This document shows, one piece after another, positions 22,670-33,879 of a stretch of DNA of 64,000 nucleotides. This DNA is from Tolypeutes matacus. Taxonomy: Eukaryota > Chordata > Mammalia > Cingulata > Chlamyphoridae. The notes beneath the pieces are model-generated. The model searched no databases. It was not told the origin of the DNA and saw only the letters and a program-made list of their open reading frames with translations. A program made the translations under genes and the position numbers. Location of the stretch: assembly GCA_026826555.1 (NCBI GenBank), contig JAKSZT010054304.1, positions 32,945,126 to 33,009,125 on the forward strand. The letters run 5' to 3'. The first letter of the stretch is position 1, and each line of letters opens with the position of its first letter.

Positions 22670-23360
22670 CTCACCGCTGTCCTTCAGGGATGTCCCAGAA
22701 AGGGGCAGTAGTGGCACAGCTGTCCACTTTTGCATGGTAACTGCATATCTGCTGAACCATCTGCAAACCAGGCACACGTTTTGTCTCCCTCAGAAAACCA
22801 ATTGAAAGGAAGTCCTCAAGAGGCTGTAACTGTGGGTTGGAAAAAAGAAGGTAATGTGGCAGGAGTGGGGCCATGGGCATTTAGGCCACTTGGCCACTTC
22901 ACTTGCAACTTGTGCATTCTGTACCCTCTCGAGCCTATCTCGTATATACCACTTCCATTTTATGATGGAGTGTTGTTGTGTATGCCCATTTTTATGGTTT
23001 GACAGGTCAGACCACACACAGTTCATGACAGGCAACTCAGGTCTCATGGTTAATCATTTGGTCTCTACTAAGGCCTTTTAGTAGGGCAAAATCTGTTTCT
23101 AAAAATGAGAGTAGCTACTTGCAGAGAATGGCAAGTCTTTGTTCCAAAATTCTAAGGGTCCATATTATGATTCTCCTATAAGGACCAGCCAACATCTCCA
23201 GACAGCATCTCTATTTGCCACTGACACTTCGAGCACCATTGAATCTGCTGGATCATATGGCCCAAATGGTGGAGCAGTTTGCACAACAGCCTGGACCTGT
23301 CTCAGAGCCTCTTCTTTCTCCAGTTCCCACTCAAAACTGGCATCTTTTCTGGTCATTTAG
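22670..23360 (-). pseudogene. ERV-L RT connection / RNase H remnant
   Basis: The minus-strand frame 23356-23165 contains FEWELEKEEALRQVQ and PPFGPYDPADSMVLEVS, the segment after the RT thumb in ERV-L. The frame 23047-22790 starts MRPELPVMNCVWSDLSNHK and continues QQHSIIKWKWYIRDR, typical of the ERV-L RNase H region. RNase H degrades the RNA of the RNA-DNA hybrid. Frameshifts separate the blocks. Confidence 0.8.
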
Positions 23361-24200
23361 TAAATGGCCCACAGTAACTCACCCACATGAGGAATATTTT
23401 GTCTCCAAAACCCAAAGAAGCCAATTAGACATTATGCCTCTCTTTCAGTCATAGGGGTCAGATAAAACAGCTTAACCTTAACCTTAAAAAGGATATATCA
23501 ATATGCCCTACACCACTGGACATCTAAAATTTCAAAGAAGTAGAAGGCCCCTGTATTATTTTGGATTATCTCCCATCCTCTCTCACACAAATCCCTTACA
23601 ATAAGTCTAGAGTAGTTGCTAATTCTTGCTCACTAAGTCCAATCAACATGATATCATCAATATATTGGACCATTGTTATGTCTTGTGGGATGGTCAAGTT
23701 CCCTACAGATTAAATTGACATAGGACTTGGGAGTTGATATACTCCTGAGGTAGGACAGTGAATGTGTATTGCTAATTTTGCCAGATGAAATCAAACTGTT
23801 TCTGGTGGTCTCTACTAACAGCAATTGAGAAAAAAAAAATAACTTTCCAGGTCAATAACTGCATACCAGGCACCAGGGCATGTGTTTATTTGCTCAAGCA
23901 ATAATACCACATCTGGAGGAACAGGTGCAATTGGAGTCAGCACCTATTTAAGTTTATGATAATCCACTGTCATCCTCAAAGATCCATTTATTTTCTGCAT
24001 AGGCCAAATAAGAGTTGAATGGAGATGTGGTGGAAATCACCACCCCTGAATCCTTCAAGTTCTTAATGGTGCCACTAATCTCTGCAATCCCTCCAGGAAT
24101 CTAGTACTGCTTTTGATTAACTATTTTCCTACATAGGGGCAGTTCTAGTGGCTTCCACCTGGTCTTTCCTATCATAATAGCCCTTACTTCACACATGAGG
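23361..24200 (-). pseudogene. ERV-L reverse transcriptase remnant
   Basis: The minus strand encodes YIDDIML at about 23644-23664, with the catalytic YxDD box at 23653-23664. A GVYQLPSPMS segment precedes it, where related elements have the LPQGY..SP block. Upstream lies the palm start (ENKWIFE and flanking sequence, about 23970-24000). Stops occur within and around these motifs. The active-site aspartates are retained but the frame is broken many times. Confidence 0.85.
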
Positions 24201-24239
24201 GAACCAATGTGGGGATTCTGTCAGTTACAGTGTATGTCT

Positions 24240-24450
24240 ACTACAAGGATGCATCTTGGAACTGGGGAAATAACCAAAAATCAATCTGAGTACCCACAGA
24301 TCCCACTGTAAGATGGACTTCAGCTAAAACTCCATAGATCTTCTCACCTTCATAAGCCCCTACTCTGACTGGTAGACCATAGTGATGTTTTGGGTCCCTT
24401 GGCATTAATTTCACTACTGAGTCACAGTTTAATAATCCCTAAAAGGTCTG
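24240..24450 (-). pseudogene. ERV-L protease-like remnant
   Basis: The minus strand reads a segment including VKLMPRDPKHHYGLPVRVGA and LTVGSVGTQIDFWLFP, in the place of the retroviral aspartic protease between gag and RT. The catalytic D-S/T-G triad is not clearly preserved (a DCDSVV segment is nearest), so the assignment rests mainly on position. Confidence 0.5.
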
Positions 24451-24559
24451 ATCATTTCTTTTTCCCCCAAAGCACAGTTATCCTGGTAAAAGGCCATAGT
24501 TCTCTTTGGGTAATGCTGGAAGGAAGATTAACAGTATAAATTTTTGGCAGCATAACAGG

Positions 24560-25970
24560 GTCCTTTCCAAAGGGGATCCGGCCTTTCCCTCATTCAAGGG
24601 GCTCTGGGTCTGTAAACTGTCTTAAGTCTGGGAATTGGTTAAGGAGCCATGACTCTCTATTTTTATAATTCAAGTTAGACTTCTGTTTACTGGACCTTGA
24701 ACTCTTCTGCTTATACAGATAAAGTAAGAATTTAGTAGACTGTCCATCTATTTTACTTCTAGGTTCCCCATGATCTCCTAGTCAGCTCCATAATTCTCTG
24801 CAAGTCAGAATATTTTGATTGATGTTTTGTCCCTGCTGTCCATTATGGTAACCATGCCCACCTTGCCTTTGGCAATTAAGTATACCACTTGGCTTCTGCC
24901 AATCCAGGGTCCAATCATTCCCATTGTGTTTAAAGACCCAAGTTCAGTGATAAAAGTTATCACAGTAATATATGACCTACAGAAAAAATCAACCATAGAA
25001 CTCTTCAGGGAAGATGGAGTTAGTCTTACAAATTTATTTCTCAGAGTCGTGGTTAAAGATGTGTCCTCTGGGCATTCCTGGGATGGTGGATGAGCATGTA
25101 TTACATGATAAATCCACTCTAGCATTCCAATCTTTCTAAGCCTTTGGATTCCTTCATCTACATTATACCAGGACAGTTCAGGAATTTCAATATTAGGTAA
25201 TGTAGACCATCTTTTGATACATGTTTCAGTCAACCACCCAAACCAACTGTTAGAATCCTTTCTAAACTTTTCAGCTATAACAATGAATCCAGAATCTCTG
25301 CTTAATAGACCCATATCAAGAAAATCAGCCTGATATAACTTTATATTCTTTCCACCTTTATCCTACACCATTAATATCCATTCCCACATATATTTCTCTG
25401 ATTTATGTCTATATAAATTGGAAAACTCACATGGTTTCTTTCAAGTACAGTGCACATCCTCATGGGTCACACTTCATACCTCATCTTTGGGGCCTTTTGG
25501 GACTTCAGTATATTTATAGGTCTAGAAGAAAAGAGGAGTGGTGGGATGGTGCATGAGAAGAATTAGAAGAGTCTTACAAGCCAGTTACCTCAGGGCATTC
25601 CATTTCATCTGGTGAAAAGGGATTAATTTCTTCAGGCAGAGGAGTGAAGGCTGTTTGTTCGGGGGAGGTGGTTACATGCTTATCAGGCACAGCAGGGTTA
25701 ATCTCTTCAAGGGAAGGTAGGATAGCAGATTCCTCAGGGCACACTGGAGATCTGATGGCTGGCTCTTCAGAGAAGACACATTCAGGTTTATCTGGCAAGG
25801 ACTCAGCAAAATCTAGGGTTTCAATATCTTCACCCTTATCTTTATCAACCCATTTGTCCCCATTCCAATTTTCAGGATGCCATTCCTTTCCAATAGATGC
25901 CCTCACTTTTACACCACACACTCTGCAAGGTTGGGGATTTAGTTTGCATTGTAATTCAGCCACTTAAACA
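24560..25970 (-). pseudogene. ERV-L gag remnant
   Basis: Gag is the capsid precursor. The minus-strand frame 25963-25574 (129 codons) contains VKVRASIGKEWHPENWNGD near its start, then an acidic, proline-rich tail with an imperfect repeat (SLEEINPAVPD and PLPEEINPFSPDE). The frame 25314-24805 (169 codons) contains WFGWLTETCIKRW, IPELSWYNVDEGIQRLRKIG and TLRNKFVRLTPSSLKSS, a capsid region typical of ERV-L. A gap of about 260 bp without an open frame separates them. Two long frames in one viral gene make this the best preserved part of the provirus. Confidence 0.85.
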
Positions 25971-26413
25971 AGGAGATGCTGGGTCTGTTTTTTCAGAAAC
26001 CTCAAGCATGCGGTTGCATGAAATAAGATTTTTTTTCAGGGCACCCATAGAAACTTTCAAGTCCTTCATATGACACCTCAACTGCAAATTTTAAGCGTTT
26101 AGCTCATCCCTTTTATAACTTTATCCAGCATATTTAAGAACAGCTAGCCAATGCCATTATACACTTTAATCCACAAAACTCTGCTAAGGTGTCAAGAACT
26201 CAGAGACGTGCCTCTAAAAGCATGTGAATAGCCACATTGTGTGGTGATATTGTGCATATCTCTATAGTCAACTCAAGCCATGGACTATGAATGCCATCAT
26301 GATTATTGGAAGTATACTCATTAATATCTTTGAATATAATTTGATTAGAGAAACAATTTCTAAAATTCCAGAACCAATTTAGAAAGCTCATTCTTAAGGT
26401 TCTGTTTCTCAAG

Positions 26414-26430
26414 AATCACTCTTGGTATAA
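26414..26430 (-). promoter_or_regulatory. Degenerate tRNA-Leu-type primer-binding site
   Basis: The minus strand reads 'ttataccaagagtga'. Aligned with the Leu-type site tggtaccaggagtgg used by ERV-L elements, 11 of 15 positions agree. It lies a few bases inside the 5' LTR once the SINE is ignored. Confidence 0.6.
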
Positions 26431-26442
26431 AAGCTGTATTAG

Positions 26443-26545
26443 GGGGGTCGGATGTGGCTCAACTGGTTGGGCGTCCGTCTCCCATATGGAGGGACCCGGG
26501 TTCGATCCCCAGGACCTCCCGGTAAAAATAAATAAATAAATAAAT
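26443..26545 (+). mobile_element. tRNA-derived SINE (armadillo DAS-SINE type), with TSD
   Basis: Starts 'gggggtcggatgtggctc'. The A box 'tggctcaactgg' and B box 'ggttcgatcc' of a tRNA-type RNA polymerase III promoter are intact, and a short (TAAA)n tail follows. A perfect 14-bp TSD 'aaaagctgtattag' lies at 26429-26442 and 26546-26559. The head resembles the tRNA-Ala-derived DAS-SINEs of armadillos. Such SINEs use L1 enzymes to move. It inserted across the junction of an ERV-L LTR and its primer-binding site and is the only SINE of this type seen in the window. Confidence 0.9.
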
Positions 26546-26551
26546 AAAAGC

Positions 26552-26978
26552 TGTATTAGTCAGGGTTCTCTAAGGAAACACAACTGACAAGAGATAAATG
26601 TAAATATCATGAGATTTTTACAAAAATTGTCTCATAAACTGTGGGAATGCAGAAGTCCAAATTCCATAGGATAGGCTGCAAACTAGGAATACTGATGAAG
26701 CTACTTGATGAATTCTCCAGAAGAAGCTGGCTGGCTGGCTGAAGCAAAGATGGAAATTCGTCTGACTACTGAAATGATCACTTCTACTTTTAAAGCCTTC
26801 AGCTGATTGGAAGGCAATCTCCTCCCTTGATGGTAGATGTTAAGAAGCCATAAAATCATTTTACTGATGATTTAAGTCCATGAAATTTCCTCACAGTAAC
26901 AATCAGGTCAGTGCTTGCTAAACCAAACAATCGGAGACCATCACCTGGCCAAGTTGACATATGAATTTAGCCATCACA
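26552..26978 (-). repeat. 5' LTR of the ERV-L (MLT2-like)
   Basis: Plus strand: starts 'tgtattagtcagggttctct', ends 'gaatttagccatcaca'. This is the reverse complement of a TG...CA LTR of the MLT2 type. It pairs with 20282-20726. Confidence 0.8.
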
Positions 26979-27609
26979 TGTTGTTTCCAAATATTTTCTC
27001 TCATTGTGTAGGCTGTTGCTTTATTTTCATGATACAGTCTTTTAAGGTGCAAAAGTTTTTAATTTTGATGAGGTCAAATCTGTTTTGTTTTGTTTTGTTT
27101 TCCTTTTATTGCTTGTGCTTTGATTTTAAAGTCTCAGAAACCATTCCCAAACAAAAGGTCTTAAAGATGCATCTTTGTATTTTCTTCTAGGACTTTGATA
27201 ATTCTACCTTTTATATTAAGGTGTTTTATTCATTGTGAGTTGATGTTTTTATATGGCGTGAGATTGGGGTCCTCCTTTTTTGTTACAAATGGAGATCCAG
27301 TTTTCCCAGCACTATTTGTTGAAGAGACTATTCCAATGGAATGGTCTTTGCCACCTGGTTAAATATTAGTTAGCAATAAATGTGAGGGTTGATTTGTGAG
27401 CTCTCAATTCTATTCCACTGGTCTGCAAGTCATTTATTATGACAGTACCATGCTGTTTTGATCACTATGGCTTTGTAATAAGTTTTGATTGGTGACTCGG
27501 ACTTCCATACAAATTTAATGATTGACTTTTCTATTTCTGAAAAGAAGACTGTTGGAATTTTGATTGTGATTACAATGAATCTATAAGTGCTTTGAGTAGT
27601 GTTGACATC
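26979..27609 (-). mobile_element. L1 ORF2, antisense, between ERV-L and solo LTR
   Basis: Resumes the L1 interrupted at 20281: 'tttccaaatattttctctca', 'ttttcccagcactatttgtt', 'caattctattccactggtct'. The minus-strand frame 27621-27430 includes KFVWKSESPIKTYYKAIVIKTAW, similar to the ORF2p region after the RT. It runs into the solo LTR at 27610 and resumes at 28087. Confidence 0.85.
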
Positions 27610-28086
27610 TGTATTAGTCAACCAAAGAGATGCTGATGCAAAGTACCAAAAATCTGTTGGCTTTTATAAAGGGTATTTATTTGAGGTAAAAGCTTACAGT
27701 TACAAGGCCCTGAAGAGTCAAACTCAAGGTTGATTTCTCACCAAAGTTAGTTGCCACATGTTGAAGCAAGATGGCAGGCAATCTCTCCTGGTCTCTCCTT
27801 CCTTCTTTTTCTTAAGGCTCTGTGGCCCAGCTCCTTCTGATCTCAGCTGTAGGCTGGCATAGGACTCATCTCTCAAGGCTTCTCAACTGCTCTGTTCTCT
27901 TCACAAGGTCAGCTGTAAACTATCAGGTGAATGGCACATCTCTCTCTGGGACTCCAGGATCAAAACTAACAAAGTTCTCTCTTCTGCCATGTCTATGGAG
28001 CTCTCTTTCTTCCTGTGCCTTCTTCTGTATGTTTTCTTGAGTGAGTGTCCATTTATAGAATTCATAAATAATATAAAACTACTACA
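27610..28086 (-). repeat. Family Y solo LTR with 5-bp TSD, antisense
   Basis: Begins TG ('tgtattagtcaaccaaagag') and ends CA ('aaaactactaca'), flanked by perfect 5-bp repeats 'acatc' at 27605-27609 and 28087-28091. Removing it restores continuous L1 ORF2 ('gttgacatcttaatgatatt'). Its reverse complement matches the LTRs at 35437-35971 and 39734-40333, e.g. a 'gggtatttattt' segment containing the antisense AATAAA and 'acaaggtcagctgtaaact'. A 5-bp TSD and a gactaataca-type terminus fit ERV-L/MaLR. Confidence 0.9.
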
Positions 28087-28638
28087 ACATCTTAATGATA
28101 TTTAGTCTTCCAGTCCATAAATACAGGATATCTGTCCAATTATCTAGATCTTTCAAAATTTCTTCTAGAAATGTTTTGTAGTTTTCTCTGTATAAGTCCT
28201 TTACATCTTTGGTTAGATTTATTCTTAAATATTAGATTCTTTTAGTTTCTTTAGGGATATAATGTTTTACTTTCTATAATTTCTATAATTTTCTCTTTAG
28301 CTTGCTCATTAGTATATTATAGATACACTAATGATTTTGGGGTGTTGATCTTGTACTCCACCATTTAGTCGAATTCACTCATCAGTTCCAGGAGCTATGT
28401 TGTGGATTGCTCAGGATTTTCTGTACATAAGATCACATCATCTACCAAGAGGGAAAAGTTTACTTCTTCCTTTCTAATTTGGATGCCTTTTATTTCATTT
28501 TCTTGACTAACTGCTTTGTCAAGAACTTCCAGCACAATGTTGGATATCAGTAGTGACAACCTTGTATTATTCTAGAGGGAAAGTTTTCAGTCTTTCACCA
28601 TTAAGTAGAATGTTAGCTGTGGGCTTTTCACATATGCC

Positions 28639-28842
28639 TTAAATCATGTTGAAGAAGTTTCCTTCTATTCCTAGTGTTCTAAATGTTTTTATCAAGAAAG
28701 GATGCTGAGTTTTGTCAAATATCTTTTCTTCATCAATTAAGATGATCATGTTTTTTTTTTCCTTCATTCTGTTAATGTGGTGTATTTCATTAATTAATTT
28801 TCTTATGCTGAACCAAATTTGCATACCAGGGATATATCCCAA
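28639..28842 (-). pseudogene. L1 ORF2 reverse-transcriptase remnant
   Basis: The minus-strand frame reads IPGMQIWFSIRKLINEIHHI and EEKIFDKTQHPFLIKTF, the L1 RT fingers/palm block found also at 14748-16014 on the other strand. It lacks the FADD active-site motif, which lies outside the open part. Confidence 0.85.
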
Positions 28843-30048
28843 TTTTTCATGATGTATAATTCTTTTAATATATTGTATTTTATTTGATTTGCTAGTATTT
28901 TATTGAGGATTTTGCATTGTATCTATATTCATAAGAGATACGTGTATGTAGTTTTCTATTCTTGAAGTACCTTTATCTGGCTTTGGTATTAGGGTGATGT
29001 TGACCTCATATAATAAGTTGGGGAGTGTTTCCTCCTCTTCGATTTTTTGGATGAGTTTGAGCATAATTTGTGCTAAGTCTTCTTAGAAGTATTTGTTTCA
29101 TATCTTTTGGAGCTCTGATACTAGGTGCATATATATTTATAATTGCTGAATCTTTCTGTTAAATTGTCCCCTTTATCATTATATGATGACTGCCTTTGTC
29201 ACTCATAACTGTTTTTGACTTAAAGTCTATTTTATCTGGTATACAACTACCCCAACTTTACTTTGGCTGCTACTTGTCTGGTATATGTTTTTCCATCTTT
29301 TCACTCTCTGCTACTCATATCTTTGAATTTAAGGTTAGTCTCTTGCAGATTGCATATAGTTGGGTCATGTTTTGTTAGCCATTCTGCCAAGCTCTGCCTT
29401 TTCACTGGAAAACCTTAATCCATTCACACTTAGAACCAGTACTGATAATGCAAGACTTTCTTCTGCCATTTTGCTATTTATCCTATATTAGCCTTATAAC
29501 TTTTTTTGTCCTTCACTTCCATTAATGCCTACTTTTATATTTATTTGCTTTTTTGTGTAGTACCGTATTGAGTGACTTGTCATTTTTATATGGATATATT
29601 TATCATCTATTTTCATTGTGAGTACAATGAGGTTAAAATTTAACATCCTTAGTATATAACAATCATACTTCTTTTGTTACCAACATAACTTCAAGAGCAT
29701 GCACGTATTCTTTTCTTGTACCTTTTTGTACCTGTTTCCACATATACCATTGTACATTGGATGTCCAAAACTATAGATTTATCATTAGTTTTTATGCATT
29801 TGCATTTTAACACCTGTTAAAGAAGAGGAGTTACATACCAAACAAGACAATGCAATAATGCTGGCATTTATAATTACCCCAATCATTACCTTTACTTCAA
29901 GTCTTTATTTTTTTATGCTTCTTTGAATCATTGTCTAGTGACTTTCCTTTCAGTCTGAAGAATTCCCTTTAGCATTGCCTGTTGGGCAGATCTAGTACTG
30001 ATGAAATCCTTCAGATTTTGTTTATATAAATATGTCTTAACCACTCCC

Positions 30049-30612
30049 TCATTTTTCAAGAGGGTTCTCACCAGATATAAAATTCTTGGCTGGCAGTTGT
30101 TTTATTTCAGCACTTTCAAGTATTTTGATGCACTGACTTCTTGCCTCCATGGTTTCTGATGAGAAATCAGAACTCAATCTAATAGGACTCCCTTGTTTAT
30201 AACATTTTGCTTTTCTCTTGCAGCTTTCAGAGCTCTCCCCTTGTCCTTTGTATTTCATAGCGTGATTCAGTGTATGACAGTGTGTATATTAATTCATGTT
30301 TTTCCTGTTTGGTATTTTCTGAGCTTCTTGAGTGGGCATATTCACCTTTCGCTAGGTTTGGAAAGTTCCTTGTCATTATTTCTTTGTATATTCCTTTGGT
30401 CCCTTTCTTTCTTTCTTCTCCTCTTGGACTCCGATAATGCATATATTGGTGTGCTTGCTGTTGTCCCCACTGTGCCTTAATCTATTTTCACTTTTGACAT
30501 TTCTTTTTCCTTTCTGATCCTCAGCCTGAATCCTTTCAAGTGTCTTGTCTTCACATTTCACTGATTCTTTGTTCTGCCAGCTCGAATCTGCTCTTGAAAC
30601 CCTCTTGAGCAT
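30049..30612 (-). pseudogene. L1 ORF1p remnant (second L1)
   Basis: Three overlapping broken minus-strand frames. 30612-30376 carries the end of the coiled coil and NICIIGVQEEKKERKG. 30442-30227 carries KEIMTRNFPNLAKG (RRM). 30258-30049 carries SPIRLSSDFSSETMEARSQ (C-terminal domain). The order is that of L1 ORF1p with at least two frameshifts. It is related to, but clearly different from, the 17660-18260 copy. Confidence 0.85.
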
Positions 30613-31029
30613 CTTTCATTTCAGTTATTGTGGTCTTCAACTCCAGCAGTTCTGTTCGGTTCCTTTTTAAAATTTCTATTTCTTTATTTAAAATCTCATA
30701 TTGCTCATTCATTTTTTTCCTGATATCTTTTAATTATTTCTCAGTATTTTCCTCCATCTCCTCTAGCATAGCATTGTTAATATTATTTTGACTTTGGTTT
30801 GTCCTCATTCTCATCTTCCTTGGTATTTTCTGTATTTATATCTTTTTCCTTTCAATAGGCCATCATTTCCTGTTTCTTTGTTTGTCTTTTATTCTTTGGT
30901 TTCTACTGTACATTTTAATATTTTAAAATGTTAACTCTGTGATGTATTCCCTGAGATGTCTGTTTCTTGGATTTATAGCCACCTGATGATAAGACAGTGA
31001 TTTTCTTGAACTTCAGCCCTCCTATCATC

Positions 31030-31407
31030 TGATCTCTGCCATTTCCTCCTGGCTCCATTGCTTTCAAATTCTGGCTGCTTCTTCTGTGGCTTCCTCTTTC
31101 CTGTGTTTCATTGATTTCACCTTCTTGCTCTCATAGCTTTCTCTCTCAGCTTCTGTGCATTTCTCTCTGAGTACCTGGGTCTTTTTCTCAGAGTTTTGTC
31201 TCTCTACATCAATCCTATTTATAAAACACTCCAGTAAGAGAATCATGACCTACCCTAGGTCATACCTTATTGAAGTAATTTATTCAAATGCTCTGAACTG
31301 AAGTAATTTAATTAACAGTTCCACCTACAATAGGTTCACAACCACAGGAATGGATTGACTCTAAGGACATGATCTTCTGAGGTCCACCCAACTTCAAACT
31401 TGCCACA
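31030..31407 (-). repeat. MaLR-like LTR fragment, antisense
   Basis: 'cctatttataaaacactcca', 'ccacctacaataggttcaca' and 'ggaatggattgactctaagg' are the reverse of a MaLR-type LTR like that at 33248-33672. The right end 'cttgccaca' fits an LTR CA terminus. The left boundary with the L1 is uncertain. Confidence 0.55.
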
Positions 31408-32699
31408 TAAACAGATATTGATATAAAATATTTGTACACACCCAGAACACACTTGTGTCTGCTGACAGGGCTGGGAATAACAACAGACCAATAGCATGGA
31501 ACACATATTGGTTTATTTGAACAATTTTCCATTGAAAGGAACTGTACCTTCTTGGAGAAATAGCTGAATCCCACGCTGGAGCAGAAGAGTACAACATGAG
31601 CTCAGCCTATCATTTTTTTTGTTGTTGTTGTTAGAAAATAAGAAAGCCCTCCTACAATATAAGAATGTGTCTAAAGGAAGCATAAGCCATTTTGAAAGGG
31701 CTCTTATTGGTAAAACCTGGAACAATTTGAGCATCAAAATAGTGTTAGTAATGGATTATATCCCATTAAATAAAGTAAGAAACCATGAGCCTTATACTGA
31801 TATAAACAAATATGTGGAACCTATTGAAAGTATTTTAAGTAATATGTATTCTCTTAATACTTATTCACAAAATTCATATTAATTTTAAAATGGGAAAATA
31901 ACTTTACAAGGCACACACCGTCCTAATCAAGTCATTAAAGTTAACATCATCAATGTTGAGACACAATGAAACTATGTACCAACCAATAAGATGAGATGAG
32001 AAAATAGAAAAACTTGGGTTATTCCCTCCAAAGACACAGAATTCGACTTAAATCATAAGGGAATATTAAATACATCTAAATAGAGAGACACTTTGCAAAA
32101 TAACGGGCCTATTATCATCAAAAGTATCAGGATCATTAAAATCAAGGAAAGGCTGAAAAGATGATCTAGATAAAGGAAAAATAGAGAGATGAAAAGTAAA
32201 TGCCATGTGAGCCTCTATACTGAATTATTTTGAGCAGAAAAAAAATATTGAAAATTGGAAAAACTTTAATTGAGTCTAAATATTAGATACTATTAATGCA
32301 TCAAAGTCAAATTCCTTATTTTGATGGTGATATTGGAGAATGTTTTTGGAGGCAAATTGCACAACAGTGTTTATGGTTGTTGGAGCATTATTTTCAAACG
32401 GATTAGGAAAGAAAAATTTATTTGAACTGTACTTTTCTGTAAGTTTGAGATTGTTTCTAAGTAAGAGAAAGACAGAATATGTGAGAGACAGAAATATAGA
32501 GACCCATATTCTCATCAAGAAACATAAAAGATTGTTAGATTTTTCAACATTTCTTCTTTGTGAAATCATCACAGATACTTTTAATGTTCCACATGTATTC
32601 CTTATATTGACTCTCTCTAGCAATAACTGCTTTATTTAATATCATTCCCACACGAACTTACATAATAGATGCTATTTTTTTGCATTGTAAACTACATAA
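31408..32699. other. Non-coding stretch, no gene seen
   Basis: Overlapping short frames occur on both strands (for example 32276-32623 minus, 115 codons, and 32340-32639 plus, 99 codons). Neither resembles a known protein and they are each other's shadows. No repeat recognised. Confidence 0.5.
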
Positions 32700-33060
32700 G
32701 TGATATTATGCATACGCATACTTTCATAATTTATTTTATTTAATTATTTTACTTTGAGATCTATATACTTTGTCACATTTTACTAAACTTCATTTTGATA
32801 GTAATGTTGTATAAGTCATAGTTTATCCATTCCCCTACTGAGAAACAGGTTGCTTTGATTTTGTTGCAATATTATAAAAATTGCTGCAGCATTACATAAA
32901 CTTTTAAAATGTCTTCTCCTAAGGGTATACTTGTTTTTGCTTTTTTTAATTCTTTTAATGGACTTTTGTCATACAGGTGATTAGAATTTTAATATTGACA
33001 CATTTATTGATCAATTTTTTATGGTTTGTCATTTCTCTTTTTTTATATATTCCTGCATTA
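32700..33060 (-). repeat. Possible old L1M 3'-end fragment, antisense
   Basis: The pattern 'gttgctttgattttgttgca', 'aaattgctgcagcattacat', 'cctaagggtatacttg' loosely follows antisense L1M 3' ends (ggttgtttcc ... aataatgctgcaatgaac ... ). Diverged, with uncertain edges; a short TATA run lies at about 33063-33087. Confidence 0.4.
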
Positions 33061-33247
33061 TAGGTATTATTATATATATATATATACCTCAGGAAAAAAT
33101 ATAATGGATTTTGCAAGTAAAACATCTTGAAAAATAGAGTAGGATTTAAGTGAACTAATATATTAGCATTGAAATAAATTAAGTATATTTATTCTTGTAA
33201 ATTGACAGGCCCAACAAATTTCTGAAATCAATATTAGCATTAAATAT

Positions 33248-33672
33248 TGTGGTGAATTAAACATATCTATGTGAATTTTGACATGTTCTTAATCCCAATC
33301 CATGTTTCTATGAGTGTGAATACATTGTAAATAAGACCTCTAGAATATGTTATTTTGAATTAAGTGTTGGACCAACTGAATCAGGGTGGGCCTTAATCCA
33401 GATTACTGGTGACCTTATAAAAAGATCCTGCAAGTCACAGAAAGGAGAAAGGAGAGGAAATTGTCATGTGACAGGAAGCAGATATACAGACCAAGGAGGC
33501 CCAAGGACGGCTGGGTAGCCAATATTAGAGTGCTACCAACACCAGTAGAAGGCATGGTCTTGTCAAAAACCTGATTTGTGCTTCTGGCCTCTGAAACCAT
33601 GAGCCAATAAATTCCTGATCTTTAACCAAAACCAGTTTGTGATATTTGTGATAACAGCTCAGATAAACTAAA
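33248..33672 (+). repeat. MaLR-like LTR, sense
   Basis: Starts 'tgtggtgaattaaaca'. It contains 'ccaactgaatcagggtgggc', 'cttaatccagattactggtg' and 'gagccaataaattcctgatc' (AATAAA polyadenylation signal), in the order expected of MaLR/MLT1-type LTRs. No TSD is obvious; probably a solo LTR. Confidence 0.7.
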
Positions 33673-33879
33673 ATTATATTATATAAGGATATTTTTTAAT
33701 TGTTCATTTCCTATGTTTGTTGTGGAAAAAGAAGAAAAAAAACACACATGTAAGCAAGATAGTGGGGTTTTGTTTATTTGTCATTCAGTCAATTATACAG
33801 AAAAAAGTTTGTGAATATTAGTATATAGATCAACTTCTAAAAATAATTTTTTAAAATGTATTCACTCATGCATTTGTAC

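Larger units (their letters stand above)
20282..26978 (-). mobile_element. ERV-L (class III) endogenous retrovirus provirus, antisense
   Basis: An old full-structure provirus read on the minus strand: 5' LTR 26552-26978, tRNA-Leu-like primer-binding site, gag, protease, RT, RNase H, integrase, dUTPase, polypurine tract, 3' LTR 20282-20726. A dUTPase domain at the end of pol and no recognisable env fit ERV-L. The LTRs differ by roughly a quarter to a third by eye, so the insertion is ancient. All frames carry stops and frameshifts. The flanks 'tctgg' (20277-20281) and 'tgttg' (26979-26983) fit a decayed 5-bp TSD in an antisense L1. A SINE sits at 26443-26545. Confidence 0.85.
28087..31020 (-). 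mobile_element. L1 RT to 5' region, antisense
   Basis: Continues the same L1 towards its 5' end: RT (28100-28900), N-terminal half of ORF2 (28900-29830), ORF1 (about 30040-30620) and a probable 5'UTR piece (30620-31020, 'gccacctgatgataagacag'). With 20047-20281 and 26979-27609 it makes one element split twice. Its 3' end is probably among the fragments at 16015-17155. Confidence 0.8.

Noticed and set aside
24805..25963. A domesticated gag-derived host gene
   Set aside because: The two gag frames are long but separated by a frame-broken gap of about 260 bp, lie within a decayed provirus and show no promoter or splice evidence. Not fully excluded without selection tests.
26443..26545. A tRNA gene (A and B boxes present)
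   Set aside because: It has a (TAAA)n tail and a 14-bp TSD and does not fold as a full cloverleaf with mature ends; it is a tRNA-derived SINE.
31064..31246. A charged coiled-coil protein
   Set aside because: The frame lies in an antisense MaLR-like LTR; its Glu/Lys-rich composition comes from a pyrimidine-rich plus strand.
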